Part shown: positions 1 through 17,204 of the stretch, piece after piece
How the letters are laid out: the number at the start of each line of letters is the position of its first letter
How positions within the stretch are numbered: position 1 is the stretch's first letter
From: Cruorifilaria tuberocauda
Lineage: Eukaryota; Nematoda; Chromadorea; Rhabditida; Onchocercidae
DNA: 64,000 nucleotides
Assembly (NCBI GenBank): GCA_013365365.1
Contig: JABVXU010000005.1
Location: 310,001 to 374,000, forward strand
Reading direction: 5' to 3'
Notes under the pieces: model-generated
What the model was told of the DNA's origin: nothing
What the model saw: only the letters and a program-made list of their open reading frames with translations
Database searches by the model: none
Position numbers and translations under genes: made by a program

Positions 1-80
1 GAAATATGAATATATACATAATAATCTAATAAGAAAGCGCATTAAATAGCAAATAGGTGGATAAATATATAGAGACAATG

Positions 81-1280
81 TTACAAAGTTAAAACTAACA
101 CTTCGCTTAAAAGAAATGAAATAAGATCATTCGTCCATATTCCAAGCACTACATTGCGCTCATAAGTGAGTACCTAAACAGTAAAATGTAGCAACAAAAC
201 CGATAATATATTATTACTACGAATATAAATGTGACATACTTGAAGCAATCGTAATACGTCGATAAGATTCTGTGGACCAAGTTGGTCTCGCAGTGACAAT
301 TTTAAACATTCAAAAACTGATCCACAAATTTTTAAATCTTCTCCTGCCAAGTATCTTCTGACTGAGATATTGTGAAAAGCTAAAACGCATTTTTTAATTG
401 GTACATGTAAAAATTATCCTTATGATGTTATATCTATCACAATTTTATTATGATTACATTTCTCTAACGGTGGTCCTTCTGAATAAAGTTTTGGAGTAAT
501 TTGCATTTGTAACCGATGTGAAATAAGTCTTGGTATTGCTAGCCATTCAAACAATAAATAATGGTATACTGCACAAAGGAAACTGGTAAAATTCTTGAGT
601 TCAAAATCAATATAGTCAGAATACAGCTAACCTAAATTAAAAAGAAAAAGATGCAAATGAGAACGAGTAATTGCTGATGTGGAAATATCATTCAATAGTA
701 TTGAGCAATGACGAAGTAGCTCGCATAATTGTCGATCATGTATGCTTAATCTGGCCGATGAATCCAAATTATTCGTTAAATGTACCAATTTCTGAAACCG
801 TTTGTTTAAATATAAAAGCTATGAGATTTCAACGCTCTTAACTCTTAACGTAAGGAATGAATACCAAAAAGACAAATATGCCGAAATGGATATATAGATG
901 TAAGGCTACAGTATAAAAATAAAGGCTAAAGACATTCTTTATTTTTATCAATTTTGTAATTTAGCATAATTATAATTATTTATTTGTCACCGTGGTAGAA
1001 ATATTTATTTGTTACTGTAGTATCTTCGCTACAAAAGTGATTGCTCCATCGAAATTATTTATGTGTAACTTATGAGTAATAAGTGAAAACAACTAATAGA
1101 ATCATAAATACAGTTATTCTACACTGAATTTGTCAGTTATGATAATGAGATTTTAACAATATAAAAGGTCACCTCTAAATGAGTATCCAACGAAGAGGCA
1201 TTAATTTCGTTACTGTCACTTTGAAATCGATAAACAGCAGTAGTAGCTGCAACAATAGATGCCCTTAAGGCATCAGTCAT
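81..1280 (-). CDS. Unrecognised 203-aa helical protein, five exons
   Basis: Exons read on the minus strand are 1280-1173, 791-632, 568-458, 379-240 and 173-81, and all junction phases agree. The protein starts MTDALRASIVAATTAVYRF and ends in SEVLVLTL before a TAA. It is leucine-rich and looks all-helical, with no signal peptide and no obvious membrane segment; a hydrophobic stretch encoded across the second junction (FLFNLVYHYLLFEWLAIP) could be a buried helix. An apparent in-frame TAG at 629-627 is removed by a 63-nt intron with a gttagc donor and a cctttgtgcag acceptor. I do not recognise the family. It lies downstream of PIGA on the same strand, 1.5 kb away, so it is probably independent. 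The ATG at 1280 is the first in frame, but an upstream exon cannot be excluded. Confidence 0.6.
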
Positions 1281-2787
1281 CGGTATCGACCACCTCAATA
1301 GTCGTTTTATTGAAATTCCTGATGGATATATTCATATACACAAAATGAAATCGAACAAAGATATGATACATGTGATGTCAAACGCGCATAATGGTTATCT
1401 AAACAATCGAATCTGGTAGTACTGTAAAAATTGAAACATGATCAGTTTTAGAAGTTCCATGAGCCCTTGAAAGTGAGATCAGTTTATATTCAAGCTGAAA
1501 ATCATATACTTTTTTCAATTTTAGTTATTGAACTGTTCCATCGCTGTCTTTTTTCCACAGTGTATATTTTCAGCTCAATAACTGTTCGACAGCGATTAGA
1601 TAGCCGGAGTAAGGTTGTTCTTTGAGTAAACTCGTTTTGAAATACATAATAGGAGTGCAAATCAAAATTTTCTCAGACAGCACAGTTAATTAAAGTTAAT
1701 TTATTATTGCAACACTAATTTCTTATAAGCGAGTAACAGATATCTTTATCTTCGAAAAGGAAACACTGAATTCAACAGCGTATACTGTAATTCATAAAGC
1801 CAGAGGAGACAATCTGTGTTAAAAACTCAATACATTTGTAAAAGTTGATTACGTAGCGAAATATCGCAGTCAAATACATAAATTTGTATCAGTTTTAGCA
1901 CTCCAGTTGTAATACATGCGGTAACGATAAAACTTGATGAACAGGCTTGTTGGAAAATAATGGAACAGGCGGATAATTAATTAATAAGTACCTTAATGCT
2001 TTCTCTATCAAATATCCCGCTAGCAGTTTATAATATTTATAATATATAATATCACATTTATAGTATATCATGAAATCTGATATCATTTATAATGAAATGA
2101 TAATTTATTTGACTATCGCTTGAGCTTTAATTGCAAATTTTATTTTTAAAACTGCGAAATGATCGAACATCAATTTCACAATAAGTGCTAGTTACTGCTT
2201 CTATGACGCTTACAATTCCGTTAAACTAAATTAGAAAAATTGGTATCCGATCAGCATGTGATTACGTTAAATGAAAAGCCATGGTTACATAATAGTTTTA
2301 AACAAATCAGAGATGCACGATCACCTATAGAAAGTAAAATTATGATCCCTTTGTATTCTTTAGTGTAATTTGAAATAATCTATAAAAACTAGTCTTTTCC
2401 TATTTTATGACCTACCAGAATAATTTCTCCTATGGTTAGTGCGTGTATTTTGTAACCCTATGTGTGTAAGAAATTATCTGAATCCTAAACCAAGTCGAAT
2501 ATGAAATGAATCATGACAATATCCCAGATCCAATCATATTTCATTTATGATAATGGTATCCAGCATAGCTGAAATTCTGATTTTATATGCGAAAAAATGA
2601 TGAAAAAATATTCAAATAATATTGAGCAATAAATCTATAATAATCATTCAGTCTTGCACATGCGCAAAATGAAGTCAGCACAAAAATTTATAAATATTTT
2701 ATGAATCATTTTACAAAATCAAAAGACTTACAAAATAAAAAAGTAAAATTAGTGAAATGATAAATGCATATAAAGAAGTGCATATGA
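1281..2787. other. Intergenic, no gene seen
   Basis: A+T-rich spacer between the 5' end of the unknown gene and the 3' end of PIGA. Only short chance reading frames occur (for example 63 codons at 2086-1895) and none has plausible splice partners. The promoter of the 81-1280 gene should lie at its left end. Confidence 0.6.
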
Positions 2788-5591
<2,804 letters not shown>

Positions 5592-6326
5592 CGGACCCAA
5601 TTGCTTGCAGACATTACTAAAATTCTACTAATTCTTGATCAAGAAACGAAAAGCAATATGTTTCTTCGCACTCCTATTTTATTTTATTTTGTATTATATT
5701 TTGCCATCAGTAACCACTCATGTACTAATTCAGAAAATTGTAGTCTCCAGTCACCAGTTGAAGATGTAAAGATGTTATATTGTTAAACAATTAAAAATTT
5801 CACAAATATCCAATTCTTATTCCGGGAGTATTTCCATCGTTTGAAACCCATTCATTAAATTTTGCATCATTAATCCATAAAATTTCTGTTATAAATTTTA
5901 AAAAATTGATGGAAATAAGCAGCGTATCAAGACACGTCAAGTACTACCATAATGTCGACCAGGAAAACTAAATCTTTCTATTCATTTCATTATCAAAATA
6001 TAACAAGTAAAATGCATAATACAAAACTGAACATAACGGAGTAATTGAAAAATAATGAAAACAACAGGGAATGGTATAAATGAAAATGAAGAAAAAGATT
6101 TTTTCCATTTATATTTTATTAATATTCTCCTCGAATTGCTTTTTATTTAGATCAATGAAGAAACAACAATATGACTATCAACATTTTAATAAATCTCACA
6201 AAAATATTTCTCTGACTTCATTCAATCTGTAGTGACAAGAGGAACAAATATAACAATAATAAAAAATTTCAGTTCCGAGATCAAAACGGCAGCTGCGAAG
6301 AATACCATACCAAGTAAATACAGCCC
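5592..6326. other. Spacer between THOC1 and PIGA
   Basis: No supported exon. Both flanking genes run on the minus strand, so this holds the THOC1 3' region and the PIGA 5' region. An acceptor-like ttttag on the minus strand about 30 nt upstream of the PIGA ATG could serve for leader trans-splicing. Confidence 0.5.
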
Positions 6327-9300
6327 TCACGCTGAGATCCTTTTTGGTGTATTCTGCAACATGCACATGTTCATATAAAGTTCAAAATACTTCACAAAAT
6401 ATTAAAAGCATTAATGAATAGAAGATAAAAAACGAACCCCTCTAAATACTTGTCCAACTTGCTCACTGAATAACTCAGCCATCAGTAAAACACTGCTGAT
6501 CCTTTTAACCGTTGCCGCTTTTCCCTCTTTTTGTCTCCAGGCTGTCAATATTCTTTGTGCTACTTTCATCGGCTGAAATAAAAAGAACTGTTTCGAGCAA
6601 ATTTAAATAGTCTCATGAAACTTTGCTAAACTAAAAGTGTAGCCAAATATATGTACCAAACTAATATCAAGATATCACTATGTTTCACACCTCTTCTTTT
6701 GTGTCGTTCTTTTCTTTATTGATATTCATTACATCCGCTAGAGTCGACCAGTTGTTTGCTAGCAACGGTGCAAGTTGCTCGATATGTGAATCAGTTAAAG
6801 CAGCAGAGGGTTCGATATGTTCCTTTCTAAAAGAATTAATGACAGTTATTAAAGATAGCAAATTGAAAGAAGTTGCTGGATTTAAAAATTTGAATTTAAA
6901 TTCAATAAATTTTTTAATTTAAAGATAGTGATTTAGAACTGATTCTTACCAGTGATGAAAAATCAAATCATTCATGACTCTAAAAAATTGCTAATTCAAA
7001 ACATTCATGTCAATGAATAATACTACGCAATCAGTTCATGAAGAAACTGTTGGTTTTGATTTTGAAAACTTTATCTGCATGGCAACAGAATGAAAGGAAA
7101 GCATGGCGAAAAATTCAGATGATAAAAATAAGTAAAGAAACCCATTATGAAGAGCCGATGAAGCACAACTGGAAGAGTTATTGACTTTAATACTTTTTTT
7201 ATCGTCTGTTAAACTTGGAATGCGATCTTTCAACTCCTGAAATACCAAAAAGTTTTGAAATATATTTCCAATCCAGCAAGTTTGAAATTTCCTAAATTAT
7301 CGGACAATTAATAATGTTTACACAGAGATGCTTTTAATTTTGCACAAAACCGATCTAAATGCATGAAGATCGCACAAATTCTTGAACACAATTTTTTATG
7401 TGTTAAGAATTATTTTGGTTTAATAATTAATTAACAATCTACATAAAATGACAAAGTTAAAGTAACTGACCGGGAAATTAGCCGCAGTGTGCCTAATGAC
7501 TTCTTCCAAAAATGGTGCCAAATTTGCTATTACTTCATTTCTTTTTGACGGTGTCTAAAATAGCGCACTAATTAAAATCAATGATTTTAATTCATACCAC
7601 TGAAATGTTCACGAATAAAACGTACTTGAAAATAAGATGTGCTTTGAGACATCAGAAGCCGTGATGCTCTCCACTGAAACGATTCATTATTCACAGATCT
7701 GAAAGGATTAAAAACAAAAATTACAATCTATAGACAAAGTCATAAATGCTTGTTTGTACGATATTGGTATTTTTCAGTGCAAACTTAATGCAACGCTATA
7801 TATTCCTCTTCTCACTAAAAAAGTTTTTGCATTAATGAATTCATTCAACTCATAGTCACAGCCAAGAGTATTTCTTCGTCCCATCCGAAATCAAAAAATC
7901 AAGAAACAAAATACTGCATTAAAAATTACCTGTACTGCTCTTCAACCATTTGTTCTGGATCCAATTCATCGATGGGATCTTCAAGAAATGTAACCAACTT
8001 CGGTATAAAATTTCTGAAATAAGCTCTGCATCAGGTCACTCATTAAAAATTATAATATCGCATATATAAAAGAATATATGACCTTTACCCTTATCATACC
8101 AAAGGTCTTGTTGCACACCCTCGCTATTAGAAGCGATGCCATTGAACAGTTTATATGACTGAAATCACTCTATTATATGAAAAGATATTATTACGATTAA
8201 GCTGCATTCCCATATAAATACAGTCGCTAATAAATGGAATGCTGCAACACCTGAAAAAATGCTACCGAATAACTTACACCTTTCTCTAGGACCTTTCTCT
8301 TCAGATTTTACCTTTTTGAGTCCTCGCAAGCCGATAACATATCTGGATTGATATTCCATAGCTTCGTCAGTTCAGGATTACCGAGATCAAGTTTTGAGGG
8401 ATCGTACCTATTTCTAGGACGCCTGCAAACGATATTAACGTAAAATCTCTTCACTTTTTTATCCTTCATATTAATAAAGAATGAAAAAAAGAGGATTTCA
8501 TTTAACTACTTTACTTCATCTCTTTTTTTTATTTCGAAATGTTTCAGTTGTGAGATCTAACATTATATATATTATTATTACATTATTACACTTGTCAAGT
8601 AAGAAATATTTGTAATATGGTTTCGATACAGTCCAATGTGTGTTTCCAATTAATTGAAGGTATTCGTAGTAGCTCACTTTTTGAACACGCTCGGTTTTTC
8701 TTTGTCTGCTAACTGAGTATAATCGATACAGCCTTTGTTTTTCCATTCAGACCATTCTTTTTCACGATGAAGAATTACCTAAACATACTAAAGTAATTTT
8801 CTCTTCCTTTATAATAAATCTTCTGTAACTTAAAATAATGACAACGTACCTTTATAGAATCAGCAAAATGTGGTCCTTTCGGATGCGTCTCACGTAGTAA
8901 ACGAAAGCACCTTTCAGTAGACTCAATAATAAATCGTAACTGTTCGTCATTCAGAGTGAAAGACTTGCTTGAAAAACAAAAAGATGAATGGAAATTCTCT
9001 ACTTGCACTAACATGAAAATATATATATATATATAAGATTAAAAGCTATCGAAAATAAATTCAAGAAATAACTAGAAATTAAAAAAAACCAAAAAAGTTA
9101 CTCTTTGAATTTGATATCAGATACTAAATATTGATATAGAATTAGGCACTGTACGAGGAAGTAACGCCGAAACTGAGAATCATTCAACTGTAACTGCAAC
9201 AGCTGAAAAAGATTGATTGAAATAAAGCTACAATTTTGGGAAATGAACGATTTCAGAAAGGGAAATTTTGTAATAAAATATTAATAAACACTTGAAATTA

Positions 9301-11103
9301 GTTACCTTCTGACTAGTCAAATATTTCGCAAAATAAATGTCTTCATCTCCATCAGCTTTTGAGGTTGATGGAATCGCAGCAATCTCATCACTTGAATTTT
9401 CCTATGAATAATTCATAATTCTTTCGTATGAAGATAAGAGGCTTCAAATAAATTTCAAAGAACAATAAATGAAATGGAATAGACTATAATGTTTATAATT
9501 GGGAAATACTTCAATCAGAATAAAAAATCAAAGGAAACCTGCTTCAAGCGTTCTCTTTTTGAACCTTCATGAGTTGAAGAAGATTCCAATTTATGACTTG
9601 AAAATATATTCAGCACCTCAGTTGTGTTCTAGAAAAGAATAATTAATTGATTGTTCTGAAAATTTTGCAAAAGTTGTCTTATTCTTAGTAGTAATAAATA
9701 AAAATAATTACGCAAAACAAATTTTTATACGATACCTGTTGAAAAGTCCTCCATTTCGATTTCTCAAAACATGTCGCTGGGGAAGAGAAGAAAAACTGTA
9801 ACTGCCAAAATTTTGCGTAAAGTGTATAGTCCACTGGAATTTCCCTTAAAATTGCATGAGAAAAATATGAAAGTTATTATTGCTAATAAGTTAGAATCCA
9901 TGAATTCAAAAACTCCGATGGTGGAATGCTCGTGAATGAAGGTAAAGCACTATTTTTCCCTTATCAAGCAATTTAAATACCAAACGTTAGTCAAAAAATT
10001 TTGTAACGAGCAAAATTTAAAAACACTAATTAGAAATTTGCGACAGAACTAATACCGTTCGCTTATTTCGCCCACTTCCATAACATCATTATCCTCTATT
10101 AAATTTGAATTGGCAGCTACACAAGAATCGGCCTAAAAATAAAAAATGTTATACCTCGAGAAATAAAGCAATAAATCTATGATTACTATACTATTGTAAA
10201 TTTTGTAAACAAAACAAAAAGTACGATTAAACAAACAAAAGTTCCAACATATACCACATCATATTTCGTAATATTGTCCAAGTTAAAATGGCTGACAAGA
10301 TTTAAGCCAGATTTTTCACACAACGGTAATGCATGTGCTAGCAAAACTAAAATCCGGCCACAAAAGCTCGTATCCACCGTCCGTGAAAGGCGCTTCAGCA
10401 AGTCATTACACATCCGTAATATCATATTTTTACAAGGTTCATAAAAAATGCCCTGAAAATTGAGTTATAGCTCAAGCAGAACATATTATAATCTAGTCAA
10501 AAATTTTGAGAGAAACAAAAAAACGAGATGCACCATTTTCCACTGTGGTAGATTGTCTTCCACAATGGTGAAAAGTTCTTCACAACGTTTAACTGGGCTA
10601 ATATCGAATACATCTTGCACAACAGCAACTGTTGTCCCTTTCGCACAAAAATCTGCAACTTAAAATTGAGTCTAAAAAGATCTGAAATGCAAATTAGAAA
10701 ACCTTTAATGCCAAAATAAGGTGACAAGAAATTCGTACATAAAGAGACCTAAGTTATACCTTCTCTAGCAGCTTGGAATGTAACTGCTAGTAGCTGCCTT
10801 AGAAGACCTTCTTGTTCACTATTCGCACACTGTGCAATTTCAAATGCTTTTCGGTGTATGGCATTCTCGATTGTTAATCTAATCACTTCCGCAGCACTCC
10901 TGAAATTTCTTTCCTGTTTCTTCATTATCTTTATGTTTTTTCCTAGAATTCATATTGAAGAGAATTAAATTATTGATCAAATATTCTTAACGATAGAAAG
11001 CAAAGCTATACTACTTTGAAGAAATATCTTACCCATCTTCTTTCATTTTTTTGTAAGCCGCTTTGATTTGTTCAAATTCTAATGTGAAGATCGCTTTTTC
11101 CAT
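6327..11103 (-). CDS. thoc-1: THO complex subunit 1 (THOC1/HPR1)
   Basis: Core subunit of the nuclear THO complex, which couples transcription to mRNP assembly and export. Nineteen exons, all in phase, give 654 aa, essentially the length of human THOC1 (657). Exons: 11103-11033, 10899-10760, 10652-10534, 10452-10255, 10132-10056, 9844-9736, 9628-9539, 9401-9306, 9202-9102, 8967-8850, 8778-8678, 8422-8312, 8013-7930, 7698-7626, 7554-7471, 7236-7142, 6826-6691, 6572-6438, 6353-6327. Diagnostic blocks: NMILRMCNDLLKRLSR, FCGRILVLLAHALPLCEKSG, LNLVSHFNLDNIT, IPVDYTLYAKFWQLQ, YFAKYLTSQKLLQLQL, EWSEWKNKGC, LTKLWNINPDM, MVEEQYRSVNNESFQWRASRL. The C-terminal part (LANNWSTLADVMNINKEK...) corresponds to the death-domain-like region of the family. 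Exon 6 uses a weak aag acceptor. The short last exon (NTPKRISA, then TGA) is the least certain. Confidence 0.97.
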
Positions 11104-11117
11104 TAAGCTAAAAACAC
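11104..11117 (-). promoter_or_regulatory. Possible spliced-leader acceptor before THOC1
   Basis: On the minus strand the sequence gtgtttttag lies four bases before the THOC1 ATG. A splice-acceptor consensus this close to the start, with no upstream exon found, is the usual picture of a trans-spliced nematode mRNA. It is a prediction from the motif only. Confidence 0.4.
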
Positions 11118-14100
11118 TTTCATGAATGTTTGCGGGCACATCAATACAATTTCTTTACATACGCTTTTTCAAAAAATGCTTAGTCATTCACTATACAACT
11201 AACTTTAATTCTCAAAAATAAAAATAAAAATTAAGACCTAACCAATTTAGGCAAACACCACTTTGTCTATGAAGATAGGTGAGAAACTAAAATCACTGGA
11301 CACATAAATTTGAATCACTTTTCTCAAAGCCAATATTTTCCGTCTAATTCATGATTCAGAGTTTTTGATTTAAATTCTATGCCAAACATCAGTTTCAGTT
11401 TATTGCATACGAAAAATTAAGTTCTGCTTTCAATAACTGCATACACACACATATCTCATGGATAAATTTAGTGCGATTACCGAATGAATCAATTTAATCT
11501 CTACACTATCTTTCTACTTTTAATTCATACTCTCCAATTATCTCTCCCTATTATTCGCTTTTCTCTGCTTTCATTACCATCCCAGTTACTTGAATTCCAC
11601 CAATACTACTGAACTTTGACCCCACTACGAACCGTATATTGAATATTCTTTCAAGTTGACAAAATTTCATAAAATGAGAAATGTTGCATATTGATTGCAT
11701 GATTCGAACTATGAAATTGGGGAAACCGCGGGATTTTTGATTTTCTACTTGGCACTATTACTAGATGTGTGGGCATGGAAACTGTTGTTTCTAAATTAAT
11801 AGAGCATGAACCATGATAACATGTTGACTTGAGTAAGCGGATGGATGTAATGTAACAGTCTGATTTAAAACTATAACTGGCAGTTTTGGTGGTGCAAGTT
11901 TGATTAAGAGAAGTGATACTATGTCAAATCTCCCTCTTCCCTCTTTTTTCTTTCTTTATCTCTCGAAAAACCTTTTCCTAGTTATCTTATATTTACTCTC
12001 TCTTCTGCAATTTTCCGTGCATTACTTTGAAAGAATTTAAGTTATGAAATTTTTGAAGTTTGGTAAAACTATTAAATATTTATTTGTTGAGACATTGTAT
12101 CCTACATATAACAATGATTGTTATCAGTTCATCCTGACACACATGAACAAACGAAAAAGCAATCCGTTTTCATCCCCAAATTATCCATTTCTGATAATTA
12201 GAAAAAAAAACTGCAAGTGTGAAGATCTCATATTTCAAATAAAAATTATGTTGAAAATTCGGAAACTTTTACTTATACTTCTTATCTAGTTGCTTAAGTT
12301 AAATTAACATCATATTTTTCACTTTCAACTGATTCCAGACTTTATATCGAACTTCTACAGATGAAAAAAATGAAACTTCAGTAAAAATCTGTTTGATTAT
12401 TCGATGAAATAGAATTTCACAGAATGTTACGATGGAATTCATACTATTCTGACCTGAATTTTGATAAATATAAGTTTTTGACAATAATGGAATATAAATT
12501 TTGGCAGTAATAGAAGGAGAAAAACAGCGTTAAACATATACAAGAATCATAGGAAATAGAAAATGACATTGTAAAACAGATGAAAATTTGCTATCATATT
12601 TAAATTTGCAATTAAACTTAAATTTTATCCATTTAGCTTAACTTGAAATTCACCAAGCATAAAATATCATTCCATTTGGAGGATTGAATCTTCTACATTA
12701 CATTTAATTACGTCAATTTTCGTTTACGATCTGAAAAGCACTGCAGAAAAACAATCAACCTGAAATGTGGAACAGTTAGATTTATTCAGGTTAAAATGCA
12801 TTATCTCTTTCGATTGTTTCTTTTTCTTACTTGCCTTTTATGACAATTTAGTGTTAAATTGTTTTCTATTAAGTTGGTCTCTCATTTAAACTTCCACTTC
12901 TGTTAAGATTTGTTATTTTAGAAGAAAAAAAAAACGTAACCACTAGGTATTTAATCAATCATTTCGCTTGCGATTACTTCTATTTGTGAGTTCGGATTAA
13001 GATGATCAGGTTGTGTTTTGTTGAGCGTATGACTTTGTTTATCCTCTATCATCATATCTCTTTAATAAATTCAATCAATAAAGATCATATGAAATAAAAG
13101 ATTGTAATAGAGAAGTTAAGTATCATAATAGAAATTGGAGATGAGAGAAAATTTGTTTCCATTTTAATTAAAACTTTTGTGATTCGTTAGTTTTCCTCTT
13201 TTTTTTTATCAAAGCAAATTTCGATTTATTAATTTTTAGGAATATTTTTTGACCTCTTTCACCTATCTATTCTATCTCTTGTTCATTATTACCACTGAAA
13301 TAAAATTTTCCGCTTATTATAATGCATGTTAAGATAGAAGAATGAAAGCAAGTTTTCTTTGTAAACTTTATTTTACTATTTGTGAATGTTGCGTCTCATT
13401 AGCTTCTTTTGCATTTTCAAATGATAAGTTTATTCTATTCTTCTCATTTATTTTAGTCATTAGTATCTGCCTCAAAATAGGGTAATTTTTCAAAGTTTAA
13501 AATGAAAACAAACATCGGTCTGATGTAACTGATGATTGATTTTCTTCTTCCTTGTGTCATATATGCATCAGCTGAACTGATAGCTGGAATTTCCATGTAC
13601 GATGGTCTGCTATATGATGCGGAATCGATATTTCTTCCTTCTTAAATTTTAACTTTATCATGAAAATGAATCAATTTTAAGTTTCATTCAACTTTTGTCA
13701 CTATCCATTCATCTTATGATTGAATTTCGCAACTGAAATTGCTAGCTGGAATATTTGAAATTTAAGATAATTATAAACTGTATTACTCTCGAAACTGTGA
13801 TTGAGATGAAAGAATCGGCATAGGGAAGAGAGGAATAAAGAGTAATCAGTAATGATTCGTTAAAGAAATAGTTTCATGTGATTATCCTTCCATATTAATC
13901 TTCTCGAAGTTCACTCGCACATTTTTCACTTATTAAATGCTACTAAAATGATGGACAAATAAATTTAAAATTAAATAAAAATAAAAAGTAAACAAATATT
14001 AGTTTTAGGAAAAGGGAAAATTAATTACCTGAGTGATGGTAAGTGCTAGCATAACCATCATTGATAAGTGCTGATGGTTTATGCTTACCATACACAATCC

Positions 14101-17100
14101 TATCAGACATACTGTCACTAATTCTTCTGTATTGTTGAAATTTAATCGGAATAGGTATTTCTTGTATTGTACCTCGTGAAGCAATAAAATGTGGCTCAAT
14201 AACAGGAAGTGGTATTCGTAGCTCGAGACCTCGTAATCTTTTTGGGGCGCTGCCAGTAAAATGGTCATGATCATCTCAAAAAATAATTTAGTTGGATTTG
14301 AAACAATTCTTTCATTTTTGTAAATCGAAGATGTGTCAATTGTTAAGTTGTTAATTAATGAATCAACGACAATTCTTGTATATTCTCCTTTCTACCAATT
14401 AAATCATTTTATTTTCAACTTCATTAAATCGAATTTCTACTGAAATTACTCAGGTAAATTAAGCGCATGTAAAAATAAGCCATCAAAAAGAAATAAGGTG
14501 TGTTTGTCTACTATTCAGCCATAGTCAGTAAAAGAAATTCTCGTAAATAGAATCTGAAATAAGTATGAATTGCTTTTATCTAATGGAATCGAATAGTGGT
14601 CTGTTCCGAATCGGTAATCAAGGCCCTATATCAGAAATATTTCTGACATGAAAGATTCCCGTTTGACGAATAAGATCAAGTAGGATATAGTTTTTTATAT
14701 AGTTTATATATAGTTTACAGGATATAGTTGTTTTCTGGATCGCATGGCCGAGATTTCTCCTTATTTGTGGGAAACAGCACAATAAAATGTTGTCATTCAG
14801 GATAGTTTTTGGTAGTATTTTCGATCCCGACGAAGAAATATATTCATATTTTTCCGATCTGAATTTTGTTGCTTTACAGTTTGTTAGATAGACAAAAAAT
14901 AGAAATTATTAGTAAATATCAAAATTTTCTCTATCACACCTTTGATAACAAATTTCCAATTTTAAATTTTCAAAATTTCCATAAATTCTTTGCAAACCTT
15001 GGAAGCCATTTTTCAATTTAACTTCATGCCAAACTTTTACCTCATAATCGGAGAATTTTCCTCCCTTGCAATTGTCCAAACGATAGCAGTGAATATTATG
15101 AATAACGAAAGTTGCATCATCAATATCTTTTAATTTTTTGCTTGGTAATCTTTATTTGATACCTAAATAGATTAATAATTTAACAATGAAAATAGACTTT
15201 TCAAGTATTTTTAGGAATTTATTGAGAGGAAAGGTTTAAATAAATTAAATTCGTGAGTTTTATACATCTAGAATTATAAAAAAAAATGAACTAAAACAAG
15301 ATACACACAATGTATTGTACCGTATTGTGCTTCATTTTTGGAAACTGTAACAATGTCCGGTACGATTGCAAAACATTACTATTCATAACCAGTTTGCAGT
15401 TCTGTCTTTTACAAATTCAAATTAACTTTTTCATGTTTTGTTTCAGAACATAATCAGTTGTCCTTTTCATCGATACTCTGCTATACCAGGAAGTAATTCA
15501 TTCGTTACGTTTCACGAATCTCTATGAAACCATCATCAATCTTTTTTCCACTAAAAGTTAGAGCACAACGTTTTGAACTCTAAATGATAATCTTCCCTCC
15601 TTCTCAGGCATCACATATTTTTACTTTTCTGCCAGTTGATATATTTTGTGAAAAATCAATATTATATATATTTTCTTCTAATTTACATTTCTCCCATATT
15701 TATAAACGATTATTATAGAACAATTAAGTAATTAAGGATTAATGATGAAACAAAGAAAAACTTTTTAATAAAGAAAAATAAAAAAAAAATGCTACCCGAT
15801 ATTTTAAACTAAGCGATTGACAGTTTATTTTCTATCACTAGACTTAATCAATCTTCATTTCATCATATAAAAAAATATATACTACTATACATCAATGCCA
15901 TTCTCTATGCACAAATATTTCTCGATGGTAAAAATTTAACTCTATTTGAATTTGAATTATTCATACATACATTTGAATTAATGATTTCAGTTGATTTCAT
16001 TTTTTGAATTATTGAAAATTTGAAAATATTTGAAAAGTTTTGAATTATTTTTCATGCTATGGTTAATCTGAAGGAATGAATTATTGCTAACCATGGATAT
16101 CAACTTTATATAATGCTTTCTACAATTAAAATATATTTGGCTCAGACTAAGCGTACAATACTTGGATTCTACTCCTGAATTTTACTCAAGTAAGAGAACA
16201 AAAGAAATAAAGAAGAATTCTAAAAATTGAAAATAATTTTACTAAAAATTTTTACACTTTTGCAAAATTGAAACGAATGATTCATCGATAACTTCTGCAG
16301 ATTTTATTCTCCAAAAATTGCATTATTTGTAATTTAATTTTGGAAGATAATTGAGAAACGGGGCTAAAAAATGTGTCATTGCTCATGGCTTTATTCAATT
16401 AGCTCATCGATCCTATCATCCGATAAAATAGCTCTATCCATCCCGCTTTTACTCCTCCTTATCACTTTCTCCCGATGATTTGATTTTTCCTTCTTAAATA
16501 TTTAATTTAATTCATTTCCCATATGCGTTGATGTATGAAAATTTTGTTAATCAAAGGTATGTGTTGTTATACATCATAAATATTAATAAGTTAAAGTTTT
16601 ATGAAAAAACTTTAATTAAAATTAACGAATGGATGCCAACTGTAGAATAATGAAATCTCTTTTTAGATCTTTAAAAGATTTGTTACAGAAATAGCGATAT
16701 TCTGAAAATGAAGTGTCATACAAAAATATCAGTAACCTTTGTGACAGTTAGAAAAAGTAAATTCTTTCCTATAAAAGTTGTCTTTTAAGGAAATTCAAAT
16801 CTTGGAATCTTTACCAAAATCATCTCTTCATACTCAATAGCAAATTAATTTGTTTATCGGTTAATCTTTTTAAACAAATATTGCAAATTGTATAATTCGA
16901 AATTATATATGTTTTTTGTTGATTATATCATTACCAGTCCTTAAATTTATACTTTCATATTATTATCAGTATGGAAAGAAATGTTGTAACTAAATTAACA
17001 GTTTCTCGGAGAACTTGCACTTTTCTATTAATATTAATAAATAATTACTGGTCGATTTTTATGAGTAAAAAAGACATTTGTTTATTCATGAGAATTCTAA

Positions 17101-17204
17101 GGATTGAAATGAATTCATTTCTAAATTATGTTAGAAATAATTCAGTTCTTCATTTAGCCAGGATAAAAGTTAGATAGGAACAGAAATTATTCTTATAACC
17201 TCAC

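Noticed and set aside
627..629. In-frame TAG inside the second coding block of the 81-1280 gene, suggesting a pseudogene or stop-codon readthrough
   Set aside because: A 63-nt intron (donor gttagc after 632, acceptor cctttgtgcag before 568) removes it and keeps the phase, so the gene is intact.
8094..8157. Extra THOC1 exon between exons 12 and 13 (frame SYKLFNG...)
   Set aside because: Skipping it joins exon 12 to exon 13 in phase and matches the family; including it breaks the frame.
14005..14274. 89-codon minus-strand frame in the desert
   Set aside because: Low-complexity hydrophobic composition with no flanking exons; expected by chance at this base composition.
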